A DNA stretch of 64,000 nucleotides. Origin: UBA11346 sp038060575 (GTDB lineage Bacteria > Planctomycetota > UBA11346). Position 1 is the first letter of the stretch. Every line of letters starts with the position of its first letter. Below, one piece after another: positions 25,967 to 35,300 of this stretch. Where the stretch lies: positions 1 through 64,000 of the forward strand of contig CAZZAM010000003.1 of NCBI GenBank assembly GCA_964652775.1. The letters run 5' to 3'. The position numbers and the translations under genes were made by a program. The notes under the pieces were generated by a model. It did no database searches. It had not been told where the DNA came from and saw only the letters and a program-made list of their open reading frames with translations.

Positions 25967-26962
25967 TCAACGTGCTGCAAACCGCTCGCGATAACGACCA
26001 GGACTTGCATCGAATCGTTGCTTGAAACACGTTGAGAAGAACTGCGCGGAAGAGAATCCACAGTCCAAGGCGAGACGAGTTAGATCGACGCGGGGGTTTT
26101 CGCGCAGCCGTAACGCTGCAACCTCTAGGCGACAGTTGCGTAGATAACGCATCGGTGATTCATTGGTCACCGCTTTGCAGTCAGCGGTGAATTTGGTGGT
26201 TCCGAGCCGGCAGCGTGCGGCCATGGAAACGGTGGTCCACGGCTGCGCTAACACCGCTGGATCTGCGGCCAGATTGCGCAGGAACACCGCTGCTGCATCT
26301 GTGTTGCCAACCGGCAACGAACGCACTTCGCCATGCAGAAGCTCGAGTACACAGAGCAACAATCGATTGATATCTACCGCTAGATGCGACCAGCGTCGCT
26401 TGCCGGGATATTCAAGCTGCGCACTCAGCGAAGAAAAGACCGCTGCTATTTCGCCGCTTGCCGGACGGATCATCGATGGCTCTCGCATCAGCCGACGATT
26501 GAGATCGGTGAGATCGTTTGCTTGCAGGGATAGCCAACTCGGCCAGCGCCAACGTCCTCGGCTACTGGTTGTTCTGACTCCCACATCGATGATCACCCAA
26601 TGCAAGCGACCATGGCTGATCGTGGGATCGCCGTGGCGATGTTCGTGCCACGGGGCAGTCATTGTGAGCGTACCTGGCCCAATTAACTGACGCACTCCGC
26701 TCGATTGGAAAACCGAAGCTCCGCGTTCCAGAAAGCTGATTTCGACACCCTCATTGCAATGCAGTCCGGTGTGCCAGCCATGTCGGTGGCGACCTTCAAC
26801 CCAGCCTATCCCGCTGAGTCCAGGCAATATGCCGCGCGGGATGGGTTTGCCCGGATAATGCCCAGCCGACAAGGCATGAAAGTGAACCGTGCCTTGTCGG
26901 AGCGCTTCAAATTGCGCCACGCAGTCATCAATCATCGGTCGCTGCTGACATGGCTTGGGCAT
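25967..26962 (-). CDS. AraC-family transcriptional regulator
   Basis: The 331-residue protein has an N-terminal cupin-like half (HRHGWHTGLHCNEGVEISFLE) and a C-terminal AraC double helix-turn-helix (TVSMAARCRLGTTKF..., VDLTRLALDCGFSSAQFFSTCFKQRFDASPGRYRERF in part). The ATG at 26962 gives the full length; a second ATG at 26935 (MIDDCVAQ) is possible. It is divergent from the UroD-like gene across 79 bases, so it probably regulates the UroD-like and mutarotase genes. Confidence 0.9.
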   Translation of the reverse strand: MPKPCQQRPMIDDCVAQFEALRQGTVHFHALSAGHYPGKPIPRGILPGLSGIGWVEGRHRHGWHTGLHCNEGVEISFLERGASVFQSSGVRQLIGPGTLTMTAPWHEHRHGDPTISHGRLHWVIIDVGVRTTSSRGRWRWPSWLSLQANDLTDLNRRLMREPSMIRPASGEIAAVFSSLSAQLEYPGKRRWSHLAVDINRLLLCVLELLHGEVRSLPVGNTDAAAVFLRNLAADPAVLAQPWTTVSMAARCRLGTTKFTADCKAVTNESPMRYLRNCRLEVAALRLRENPRVDLTRLALDCGFSSAQFFSTCFKQRFDASPGRYRERFAAR

Positions 26963-27041
26963 AGTTATAGTTTCCTACGCCGGAGGATCCTGCAAGACGT
27001 AGGCAAACAACGGTTACACTCAGGGCAATTGGAGACCCGTC

Positions 27042-28097
27042 ATGACCCCACGCGAGCGCGTTCTTACCACTTTTTCTCATAGCGAGCCAGATCGGGTTCC
27101 ACAGTGGTTCGGGATGTCGGAGGAATTCCTGACCGTGGCGATGACCACCCTGGGCACGGATGCACTGGGCGTACGTCGTCGTCTTGGTGATGACTTCCAC
27201 CGCATTCATGCCGAGTATCAGCCTGACAAAGTCCAGCTCAGTCCTGGTGCGACGACGCGCACGATATTTGGTGTTGAACGCGCCGGTATTGGCTATGGAC
27301 AACCACTCGCCCATCCACTGGCCAATGCCACGTTAGAGGAGCTGCATGCGTATCCGTGGCCGAATGCGGCGATTGTCGATGTGTCACGATTGAGCTCAGC
27401 CGCTGCCCCGTGGCGTCACGAGTACGCGATCCTCGGCGGCGATTGGTCGCCGTTCTGGCATGACGCCATTGATCTCGTCGGGATGGAACGCCTGTTCGAG
27501 ATGATGCACGACGACCCACCGTGGGTCGATGCGCTGCTTGGTCACCTGGTTGATTTTTATGTCGCCGCCAACCAGCGGATCTTTGCCGAGGCCGGAAGCG
27601 AGATCGACATTTTCTTCATCGGCAACGACTTCGGCAGTCAAACTGGCCCCCTGCTGAGTCCAAAGTCATTCAATCGATTTATCCTCCCGCAACTGCGACG
27701 GCTGATCAACCTGGGGCATGATTACCGGCTCAAGGTCCAACTACACTGCTGCGGAGGCTTTCGCCCACTAATTCCAGCACTGATCGCTGCCGAACTTGAT
27801 GCCCTGCACGCTATTCAATGCTCGTGCATCGGCATGGATCTGGCGTCACTCAAGGCAGATTTTGGAACCCGGTTGGTTCTCAACGGCGGGATCGACTCCC
27901 ATCACGTGCTTATCGATGGAGATCCCAGCAGTATCCGCGAGGATACCCGCAAGGTAATGGAGATTATGATGCCAGGAGGCGGTTTCGTCGCCGGTGCCAG
28001 TCACGACTGGATCCTACCGGAAACCCCAGTGGCCAACGTGGTCGCGATGGCCGACGCGGTGCGCGAATTCGGCGTCTATGCGGATGCATTGGTATGA
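27042..28097 (+). CDS. Uroporphyrinogen decarboxylase-family protein (MtaA/CmuA-like)
   Basis: The 351-residue protein begins MTPRERVLTTFSHSEPDRVP, as URO-D-like proteins do. It has FFIGNDFGSQTGPLLSP, QLHCCGGFRPLIPALI and LNGGIDSHHVL, which match the methyltransferase-like branch rather than heme HemE. In polysaccharide-degrading bacteria such genes sit in sugar clusters with unknown roles. GGAGACC precedes the ATG. It is divergent from an AraC regulator and followed by a repeat copy and a rhamnose mutarotase-like gene. Confidence 0.88.
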   Translation: MTPRERVLTTFSHSEPDRVPQWFGMSEEFLTVAMTTLGTDALGVRRRLGDDFHRIHAEYQPDKVQLSPGATTRTIFGVERAGIGYGQPLAHPLANATLEELHAYPWPNAAIVDVSRLSSAAAPWRHEYAILGGDWSPFWHDAIDLVGMERLFEMMHDDPPWVDALLGHLVDFYVAANQRIFAEAGSEIDIFFIGNDFGSQTGPLLSPKSFNRFILPQLRRLINLGHDYRLKVQLHCCGGFRPLIPALIAAELDALHAIQCSCIGMDLASLKADFGTRLVLNGGIDSHHVLIDGDPSSIREDTRKVMEIMMPGGGFVAGASHDWILPETPVANVVAMADAVREFGVYADALV

Positions 28098-28123
28098 ACC
28101 TAAATTGCTCGGTTGAAATATCC

Positions 28124-28279
28124 CAAGGCAACCGCAGAGGCGCAGAGGCCGCTGAGATCGCAGAGCAGAGCGTCAATCGTATCGTCACCCTTTGGGTGAG
28201 TGGCGCCAGAAACAGCGATGACTTCTAGCCCAATCCCTCTGCGACCTCTGCGTAGCTCTGCGCCTCTGCGGTTGCCTTG
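28124..28279. repeat. Palindromic MITE-like element, copy 4 (inverted)
   Basis: Same ends as the other copies, but the core (GTCACC...GACTTCTAGCCCAATCC) matches copies 1-3 only after reverse-complementing, so this copy is inserted the other way round. It starts 27 bases after the UroD-like stop codon and ends 16 bases before the mutarotase ATG. Confidence 0.85.
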
Positions 28280-28295
28280 AAAAGAGTTATCTAGG

Positions 28296-28652
28296 ATGAA
28301 GACACCCATGCCACCACGACGTTACGCCATGGTGATCGGCCTGCACATCGAGCGCGTCGCTGTTTATAAACAACTCCATGCTGCGGTTTGGCCAGCAGTT
28401 CAGACCATGATCACGGCGTGTGGAATCCGTAACTATTCGATTCACCTGCGCCAGCTTCCCGATGGAAAACACTACTTATTCAGCTATTTCGAATACGTCG
28501 GAACCGACTTCGCCGCCGACATGGCCACGATGGCGGCTGATCCGACAACCCAGGAGTGGTGGGCGCTCTGCATCCCATGTCAGAACCCGCTCGCCGATCG
28601 GTCACCAGGCGAGTGGTGGGCCAGCATGGAAGAGGTCTATTACCAGGCGTAG
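28296..28652 (+). CDS. L-rhamnose mutarotase-family protein
   Basis: The 118-residue protein has the family frame RYAMVIGLHIERVAVYKQLHA, VWPAVQTMITACGIRNYSIHL, FSYFEYVGTDFAADMATMAAD and a final WWASMEEVYYQA. These small dimeric enzymes interconvert sugar anomers (rhamnose in RhaM); the real sugar here is inferred only from the family. An ATG 12 bases further in (MPPRRYAM) is also possible. It fits the polysaccharide island. Confidence 0.9.
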   Translation: MKTPMPPRRYAMVIGLHIERVAVYKQLHAAVWPAVQTMITACGIRNYSIHLRQLPDGKHYLFSYFEYVGTDFAADMATMAADPTTQEWWALCIPCQNPLADRSPGEWWASMEEVYYQA

Positions 28653-29072
28653 GGCAATCTGGATGCGATCTCCTCGTCAGACTCCAAGAAATTACCAGAC
28701 CAGTGCAGTAAGCAGGTCCGTAGGCTGTCCAGGGTATACGGCCGAGAGCCGCCGATCATCACTGACCATTTTCTGCGTCAGTGCCGAGGCCATCCCTGGC
28801 CCGGCAACATTCGCCAACTGGAATCCGTTATCGCTGCGTTAGTCGCCAACAGTGGCCGACTGACCATGACTGGAAATGCAGACCGTATAAAAACGCCACT
28901 GCCATCTCCGGCTAAACTGGTCTTGCCCGACCCTCTGCCAACCCTCGACCAGATGCGCGACGTTATGATAGCGGAAGCATTGCGACGCTCGTCCGGCAAC
29001 CTGAGCGCTGCCAGTAGCATACTTGGCATCAGTCGATGGGGACTCAGTAAACGGTTGAAGAACCTTCAATAA
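28653..29072 (+). pseudogene. Remnant of a sigma-54-dependent (NtrC-type) activator, C-terminal end
   Basis: The frame directly after the mutarotase TAG stop, with no start codon of its own, reads ITDHFLRQ...HPWPGNIRQLESVI, the end of a sigma-54 AAA+ domain. It is followed by a Fis-type helix-turn-helix (EALRRSSGNLSAASSILGIS, then RWGLSKRLKNLQ) and a stop at 29070-29072. The ATPase Walker motifs and GAFTGA loop that should precede this are missing, so the gene has lost most of its N-terminus. An ATG at 28866 could still make a 68-residue Fis-like protein, which would be a DNA-binding-only product. Confidence 0.7.
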
Positions 29073-29088
29073 TCTCTATTGCAGCATT

Positions 29089-29111
29089 TTGGTATCCGAC
29101 GGTGATACCAA
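29089..29111. terminator. Hairpin after the NtrC remnant
   Basis: TTGGTATC (29089-29096) and GATACCAA (29104-29111) form a perfect 8-bp stem with a 7-base loop, 17 bases after the remnant's stop. It could be a terminator or an operator for the operon starting at 29303. The rest of 29073-29302 shows no convincing sigma-70 or sigma-54 promoter. Confidence 0.4.
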
Positions 29112-29302
29112 TTAAACTCAACACATCCCGGTAAGCCCATCCTGCTGTGCGACATCGATCATGCTCTACCCAGGTTCGCCATCCTCGCCTGAAGGACCAC
29201 TACCACCTACGCCATACGACACCTGAATCTCATAGATCAAGACACCTTGACTCCCGACAACGTCACAGATGGACAGGTCCATTCAGGACTCTAGCATCAG
29301 GC

Positions 29303-30328
29303 ATGTATTTCCGTCGCTCTGCAGTATGGACCTGGTTTATCCTGCTTTTCTGCCAAGTCCTGCTGGGAAGTGAAACCACGGTCAGTCCAACCAGTCCTGC
29401 AGTGACCATTGAGCTCCAAGCTCGCCGCGCCGTGGCTGAACACCTCGACCATCTGCCCGGTCAAGAGGAGACACTGGCAATCGACCGAGTCGATGCCTGG
29501 CTCCAGCTCGCGGCTAGATGCCAACTTGAAAAACATAGAGACGAGGCCAAGGCAGCGCTCACTACTGCTTGCGCGCGTTGGGCGACGATGCTCGAACGCC
29601 ATCCGCAAAGCTTCGACTGGCAGCCGAACGTGCTAGCCATGGATACCTGTCGGCCCCTACTCGAAGATTTGCCCAAGGAGGCCGTCGAAATGTTGGGGCG
29701 CGAACTGCGACTCGGTGAGGCGCGCTTCGGAGAAATATCGGTCGAGAGGCTGCGTAAATTGCAGGAGCTCATCGCCCGACCAGAGTCTGCTGGTTACCGG
29801 TTCGGCCCACCTCTGCGCCTGTGGACTCGCCAGATTACCATCGCCGGCGATGAACGGGGCGAACAGATTCTGCCACTGCCCGGGAACGAACTGCCCAGTG
29901 GATGCGCCCTGGTTGGGATGCGCATCATGTATCGCGGTGTGAGTGTGGGTCTAAATCTGGTTCAGGTCAAAGTGACGCAGCGTATCCAGGCCGGCCAGGC
30001 CTGGAATTTGGAGGCCGCAAATCCGCGCGGGTTCGACCGGGGCGTGAACCAGATCCTCGCCTTACGTCGGCTCGGCCAGGAGGGTCTAGGACTAGCCGTC
30101 AGGTTAAACCCGCGGCCACCAGTGGGCACTGAACTCACCCTCTGCGTCTACCTGGCAGGCGCCCAGCCGGAGATTGGAACAACTTCGCTGAGCGGACTGA
30201 TCGAATCAGCCCTCGCCGCCGGACCCGCCGGTGCAGCCGGTATTCTGTCTGGGGCGGACGCACAGGGACTTCGCCGGTATCCGCGGTTCGCAAGTATCGC
30301 CAAGCTGCTGACCGAGGGGAAGCCGTGA
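29303..30328 (+). CDS. Exported protein of unknown function, first gene of the caspase/HEAT operon
   Basis: The 341-residue product starts with a signal peptide (MYFRRSAVWTWFILLFCQVLLG) and has no family I recognise. Residues 30-150 look helical (RAVAEHLDHL, DEAKAALTTACARWATML), like a small TPR-type bundle. Residues 170-290 look beta-rich (PPLRLWTRQITIAG, GCALVGMRIMYRGVSVG). The tail is Ala/Gly-rich. Its TGA overlaps the GTG start of the next gene (GTGA), so the operon is translationally coupled. The ATG at 29303 was chosen because the signal peptide begins there. Confidence 0.7.
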   Translation: MYFRRSAVWTWFILLFCQVLLGSETTVSPTSPAVTIELQARRAVAEHLDHLPGQEETLAIDRVDAWLQLAARCQLEKHRDEAKAALTTACARWATMLERHPQSFDWQPNVLAMDTCRPLLEDLPKEAVEMLGRELRLGEARFGEISVERLRKLQELIARPESAGYRFGPPLRLWTRQITIAGDERGEQILPLPGNELPSGCALVGMRIMYRGVSVGLNLVQVKVTQRIQAGQAWNLEAANPRGFDRGVNQILALRRLGQEGLGLAVRLNPRPPVGTELTLCVYLAGAQPEIGTTSLSGLIESALAAGPAGAAGILSGADAQGLRRYPRFASIAKLLTEGKP

Positions 30329-32403
30329 GAATCCTACTGCCTCTTCTGGCTACAACCATGCTAGCCGCCCTGGATCAACGGGTGGAACCGGAGCTACGTC
30401 ATCATCTTGATAGTCCGCGTGAGTGGGAACGCCAACACGCCATCGACTGGGCGGCTGGCACCGGCGATTCCGCGATCGCCGTTACGGCGTTGACGCTGCT
30501 GGCAACGAAGCCGGATCTGTACGTCGACTTCAATTCCATGCGCAAACTCGCCGATGCCGTCCCGAGCGAGACGGCCATCAGTTTGGCTTCGACAGCACCG
30601 GCCTGGTTACTGCCTCATCTCATGCGCCGACTGGCTGGCCAAGGATCGGTCGCCAGCCTGACCCAGGCCCGCGCATGGCGCACGGCCGGCCGGGCCGACC
30701 TAGCTCGATTGCTGGCACTAGCAGCCCTGCCAGCAGTGCCAGCGGGCAATCCCGCACAGGGCGAATTGCTCGATCTGGTGCTGGGCATGCGCGACCCCGA
30801 TCAGGCCGCTGACGCGATCTCCAGAATACCATCAGCATCCTGGGATCGTTCTCTGGCTAGTATGCTGCTGGCCTACAACCAGGAGCGGATCCGCCAGACG
30901 GCGATGTCTGCTCTCGTCCGCTCGTACCGAGACGCCGATCGCACACCGGAATGGGTCGAGGGCCTGCTCGCCGAACTGGCCACCACCAGTCCGCACCCCA
31001 GGATCCGGCTGGAAGCGGTGCAGGCGCTGCGCTTGGAGTTGCCGCGCCGAGGCCGCGAGACACTCAAAAATCTGTTTCCGACAATGATGCAGGACACGGA
31101 AGCTCCGATCAGGGCCGCGGCCTGCATGATTGCTGCGATTCTTCAGCAATCTCCGGGCGATGAACCGTTGGAGCGTTTGCTCGCCGATGCGCAGGCAGCG
31201 GTGCGACACGAGGCCGTGCGCCTGCTCGAAAAGATCGACACTACACCTGGGCCCGAGCACCTGCTCCGCCTGATCGATGACCCGGATAAGGGCGTGCGCC
31301 ATGAATTATTCCGGTTGATTCAAATACGGCGAATCATACCCACGCCCGCTGCCGCCAGTGCCGTGCTGGCGCGAGCGAAGCAAGGCCTGGACGCAGAAGA
31401 GTTGAGCGCCGTCATCATGCTTGATCCTGCAGCTGGCCTCGCTCTGGCGGCGGAACTCTGCGTCGATGAAAAAAAATCTGCTCCCGTGCGAGTCCGCGCA
31501 TTTGCGGCACTTCAGGCAGGCAAGTACGAGCGTGCGGCGGCACTCGCGCAACGCTGCCTCACCGATGCCGATGCGACAGTGCGTTCCATCGCTCGCCGCG
31601 TGGCCGCAAAACCATCCGCCACCCAGAACAACGGTGACGACCAAGTCGACCCTACGCCCGACGTCGACGACCTCGTGCAGCGCTTCAACGCCGGAGACGC
31701 CACCCAACGCCGCGAGCTGTTCGCATCACTCCAGAAAGAGCCGCAGCTGACTCTGGCACCCATGGTGCTTATCCGTCTCGCCACCAGCAACGACCTATCG
31801 CTGGCTCGCGAGGCGGTGCAACGCCTTCCTGCATCCAGCCAGTTCTCCATTGGGTCAAACACGTCGGCTTGCCTCGCCGCGCTCAAACTACTCGACAGCC
31901 CGGATGGCACCCTGGCGGCCTGGGCGAGCAAATGCCTTGCCAGTCTGCCTTATCGGACCTGGCACTCTCAGGACACGCGCATGCCGTTAGACGCCGAGGC
32001 CCCTGCCGACCAACTTATTCGCACACTGAGTTATCAGCACAATCCGGAGGAAGCCGCCGCTATCACGCTGTTACTTGTCCATCCCAATCGCGCAGTTCGA
32101 TTTGGGGCCAGAAAGGCCCTCGCTCAACTCGGATATCCGCATCCTGCGGTGGCGGACTTCGTGATCGCCGAGATGTTGTCTCAAGCTAAGCCGCGCAATA
32201 TGCGTTATTTCAACATGCCGTGTCCTTTGCTTCTTCAGCGGTTGCCAGCCTTCGCCAGCACGTGCTCTCCGGAAGACCTGCAAGCAGTGCGTGCCTGTAT
32301 CGAGAAGCTGGCTATCGACACGAATAAGACATATGACGCCGACGGCAAAGGGTGGCAGAGATTTCTCACTCAGGTTGCTATCATTAACGAATCCAAGCCA
32401 TGA
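30325..32403 (+). CDS. Exported HEAT-type repeat protein, operon gene 2
   Basis: The 692-residue protein starts with GTG and a short signal-like sequence (MRILLPLLATTMLAALDQ). It is otherwise almost wholly alpha-helical repeats of HEAT/armadillo type: for example PHPRIRLEAVQALRLELPRR, AQAAVRHEAVRLLEKIDTTP, DDPDKGVRHELFRLI and HPNRAVRFGARKALAQLGYP. Such solenoids usually bind other proteins. No catalytic motif is visible. Both ends overlap neighbouring genes by 4 bases, so stoichiometric expression with them is likely. Cell location is inferred from the N-terminus only. Confidence 0.75.
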   Translation: MRILLPLLATTMLAALDQRVEPELRHHLDSPREWERQHAIDWAAGTGDSAIAVTALTLLATKPDLYVDFNSMRKLADAVPSETAISLASTAPAWLLPHLMRRLAGQGSVASLTQARAWRTAGRADLARLLALAALPAVPAGNPAQGELLDLVLGMRDPDQAADAISRIPSASWDRSLASMLLAYNQERIRQTAMSALVRSYRDADRTPEWVEGLLAELATTSPHPRIRLEAVQALRLELPRRGRETLKNLFPTMMQDTEAPIRAAACMIAAILQQSPGDEPLERLLADAQAAVRHEAVRLLEKIDTTPGPEHLLRLIDDPDKGVRHELFRLIQIRRIIPTPAAASAVLARAKQGLDAEELSAVIMLDPAAGLALAAELCVDEKKSAPVRVRAFAALQAGKYERAAALAQRCLTDADATVRSIARRVAAKPSATQNNGDDQVDPTPDVDDLVQRFNAGDATQRRELFASLQKEPQLTLAPMVLIRLATSNDLSLAREAVQRLPASSQFSIGSNTSACLAALKLLDSPDGTLAAWASKCLASLPYRTWHSQDTRMPLDAEAPADQLIRTLSYQHNPEEAAAITLLLVHPNRAVRFGARKALAQLGYPHPAVADFVIAEMLSQAKPRNMRYFNMPCPLLLQRLPAFASTCSPEDLQAVRACIEKLAIDTNKTYDADGKGWQRFLTQVAIINESKP

Positions 32404-35300
32404 TACGCAGCTTAATCCTCGCAACTCTCGGCCTGGGCCTCGTCGCCGGCGAAGGGCACATCATTGCCACGCCGTCCCTCGACGAGATCAAGAAGGACAC
32501 CCGCAGCTTCGATACAAACATACGACACAGGGCACAGGGCCTGCTGTTCTATCTAGAACCAAACGAGCTCGCCGAAATCCGCCAATCCTTCGACAAATTC
32601 GGCGGGGTGATGGATGGCTGGCCACCGCTGATGGCAGCCGAGATCTGCGCCGGCATGAAGGCGGCGCTGGCCGATGCTCCGAATCACATTGACAGTTTGA
32701 TGCCGCTGCTGAGCAACCGCGAGCTTGCGCCGGTGTGCGACGCCGTGACCACCGAACTGCAAAGGCGCTTGGCGAAGGACAAGAGGTTGCAAGGAGGCAC
32801 CTGGACCGCACTCGCTGCGCGTACCAGTCACGCCGGACTAACCAAGCTGGTGTTCGCAGCCCTCATCGCCAATCCCAACATGGAGGCTTATCCGCAACCG
32901 GCCGCCACATGGATTCCGCTGCTGGAGTCGCTGCCACCTGCCACCGATATGCCGACCCGAGTGCGCATGCTCCAGCGCGCTAAGCCGGGATTCGCGCAAC
33001 CTCCGCCCGCCTGCTTGGCCGGCTTGCTGCACGACCACGAACCACAGATACGCCGGGCCGCCGCTAATTTACTCAGCGGATCAAGCGAACCCACGGTGCT
33101 CAAGCTCGCCAATGAACTTGCTAGCGACGCTGATCCCGGTGTTCGCCAGGCTGCCGCCAATAGCATCATCACCTTCCGGCCACAGCCGCCGGCCGAGGCA
33201 CTCTCTGCGATGTGCGAGGATCCACGCTGGGAAGCCTGGCACCGGGCCAACGCCTGGACGCAGCGGTTCCAACGGCCAGGCAAAGATCTGATCGAGGCGA
33301 GCAAGCGACAGTTCGTCAAAAAGGATTGCGAGCCGTTCGTGCTGCAGGCGATTGCTGGCGGCCTAGCGAATGCAGGCGAGCAGAGTTGGGTGATTGAGCG
33401 CATCACGGGCCTGGATCCAACCGTGCAAGCCAGCGTGCTACTGCGGCTGTTGTCACATGCCGACAATCGCGTACTCGACGCTGTGCAGGTCGTCATCGTG
33501 CACGGCAAAGAACCCGAGGCTGCACGTATGGTGTCCGGGTTGGCCTCGGCAACCAAAGAGATCGACGTGTTCCCCCTGCTGCTACGCTGCTTGAGCGACA
33601 AGCGCAGCGGGGTGCGGATGGCGGCACAACGAACCATTGAACAACGAGCCAGCCGGCCAACACCTCGAGCGACGGACCAGGGTAAGGACGCCGTCAAGCC
33701 TGACGCCGAAGCCGAACGCATCGCCGCCGTGTGGCGAAACTGGTACACAACGCATCGCGCCCCACTCGACGCTGCCGGCGAACTGGCCTTGGCCGCCGCT
33801 GCGCGCGGCGACCAGTCGGCTCCTCTGCCGGCAGTGCTGCGCTGGCTCGGCCGCGATGGTGAGGCAGGAGTGCAGGCAATGCAGACCTTGCTCGCTAGCC
33901 CCCTGGCTCAGGACGAACGTGTGTGGCTGGCGCTTCTGCGCGATCCGCAATTTGCGCAGCGTAGCAACGAGATTTCAGTTGGCCTAGCTGACTGCACTCC
34001 AAGTCCCGCTCTGCAACAGGCGGTGCTGGACCGGCTTGCTGGTGGCGAAACCACCTTTGTAGAAACCGCATGCGCCTGGCGCAGTGAATTCATGGCTGCA
34101 CGATTAACCGAGTTGGTCGTGATCAAAGGCGTCGGCTGGTACGCAGCCAAGGCCGAATTGGCCGCCTGGTGGCCACAGCAGATTGACACGACGGTGCGCA
34201 ACACCTTGGCCATACCCGGACCGAAACAACCGCGCCCTCCGTATGATGTGCTCCAGCGCGCAGTTGCCCTCGTCGTGCTGCGGGCGGAACTGAATAAAGA
34301 CGCTGCCTCTATAGCCCCGCTGTTTTTACGGACGGACATCGATCAATCCCAACTCATGCCGAGCATCGTTCTGCTGGCCGGGCGTGGTGACGCCACGGCG
34401 TCCGGAATCTTGGTTAAGGCCATATCGGCCAAGGCGCAGCCAGTGGCAACCAACGCCGCACTGCAGGGTCTGCTGCGTCAGACTGCCGAAGGCAGAGAAC
34501 TCCCGACAGGGACACGCGACCAGATCCGACGTCTAGCCGTGGCCGGCAACAACGAGGTCACTGCCGAGGCGCGAGCAATGGCCATCGCGTTGCTCGCGGC
34601 TATAGGCGATCCGACTGCCCCAGATCTCGTACACAAAAACGCCATCGGCGAAGCCTGGGCGACGATCTCTCAGCCGCTGCTGTCAGTCCCGGTGAAGGCC
34701 GCTTTACCATCAGTGCGCGAGCTGCTTGCTTTGGCTCCCAATCAGATGTTCGAGAATCGCTGCAGCGAATGGATCGAGCGCTATGCGCAGCTCAGCCTCT
34801 CCGAGCGGAACAAGCTACACTGGCAATCGCAAGCGGCGCGGCTGGAAGCAGCGGACAAGCTGCGCGGCAAGCCAGTCGATGGTTTATCCGCCGCAATCGT
34901 CACCAGTGGGGACCTACATCCGGAACGCGACGGCACCGCCAAAATCACCATCACGTTGACCAACCACCGCCGCGAAATTTTCGTTCTCACATCGACCACA
35001 CTGCAAGTAAGCATGGAGCTGGAAGGCTACAACGAACACAGCGTCTTTGTTACAACCCAACCAATCGGCACAACCGCACCGATCCGCATCGCCCCAAATG
35101 GCGTCGTTCGCCTGCCCGCAGTCATCCCCCACTTTCCGGATATCCCAGCCGCTGCTCGCGCCAGTTTTACCATCAACGTCGCCACTGGGTTGAACAGTAG
35201 CAACACGACCATGATCGCCAGACTGCCGACCGAGTGGATCCCAGTAGACCTCATGAATCCGGCGATGCGCATGGTCGAGACCAATGCCGGACTCCGCTGA
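32400..35300 (+). CDS. Exported HEAT-type repeat protein with C-terminal beta domain, operon gene 3
   Basis: The 966-residue protein has an N-terminal signal (MIRSLILATLGLGLVAGEG) and a long helical repeat solenoid (LLHDHEPQIRRAAANLLSGS, SDADPGVRQAAANSIITFRP, CLSDKRSGVRMAAQRTIEQR). The last 130 residues become beta-rich (TAKITITLTNHRREIFVLTS, then RIAPNGVVRLPAVIPHFP), resembling an immunoglobulin-like or BamD-type add-on. It overlaps gene 2 by 4 bases (ATGA) and gene 4 by one base (TGATG). A scaffold role for the caspase-like protein is an inference from context. Confidence 0.75.
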   Translation: MIRSLILATLGLGLVAGEGHIIATPSLDEIKKDTRSFDTNIRHRAQGLLFYLEPNELAEIRQSFDKFGGVMDGWPPLMAAEICAGMKAALADAPNHIDSLMPLLSNRELAPVCDAVTTELQRRLAKDKRLQGGTWTALAARTSHAGLTKLVFAALIANPNMEAYPQPAATWIPLLESLPPATDMPTRVRMLQRAKPGFAQPPPACLAGLLHDHEPQIRRAAANLLSGSSEPTVLKLANELASDADPGVRQAAANSIITFRPQPPAEALSAMCEDPRWEAWHRANAWTQRFQRPGKDLIEASKRQFVKKDCEPFVLQAIAGGLANAGEQSWVIERITGLDPTVQASVLLRLLSHADNRVLDAVQVVIVHGKEPEAARMVSGLASATKEIDVFPLLLRCLSDKRSGVRMAAQRTIEQRASRPTPRATDQGKDAVKPDAEAERIAAVWRNWYTTHRAPLDAAGELALAAAARGDQSAPLPAVLRWLGRDGEAGVQAMQTLLASPLAQDERVWLALLRDPQFAQRSNEISVGLADCTPSPALQQAVLDRLAGGETTFVETACAWRSEFMAARLTELVVIKGVGWYAAKAELAAWWPQQIDTTVRNTLAIPGPKQPRPPYDVLQRAVALVVLRAELNKDAASIAPLFLRTDIDQSQLMPSIVLLAGRGDATASGILVKAISAKAQPVATNAALQGLLRQTAEGRELPTGTRDQIRRLAVAGNNEVTAEARAMAIALLAAIGDPTAPDLVHKNAIGEAWATISQPLLSVPVKAALPSVRELLALAPNQMFENRCSEWIERYAQLSLSERNKLHWQSQAARLEAADKLRGKPVDGLSAAIVTSGDLHPERDGTAKITITLTNHRREIFVLTSTTLQVSMELEGYNEHSVFVTTQPIGTTAPIRIAPNGVVRLPAVIPHFPDIPAAARASFTINVATGLNSSNTTMIARLPTEWIPVDLMNPAMRMVETNAGLR

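Noticed and set aside
29073..29302. Sigma-54 promoter ahead of the caspase operon
   Set aside because: I searched for a TGGCAC-N5-TTGC pattern on both strands in this stretch and found none convincing.
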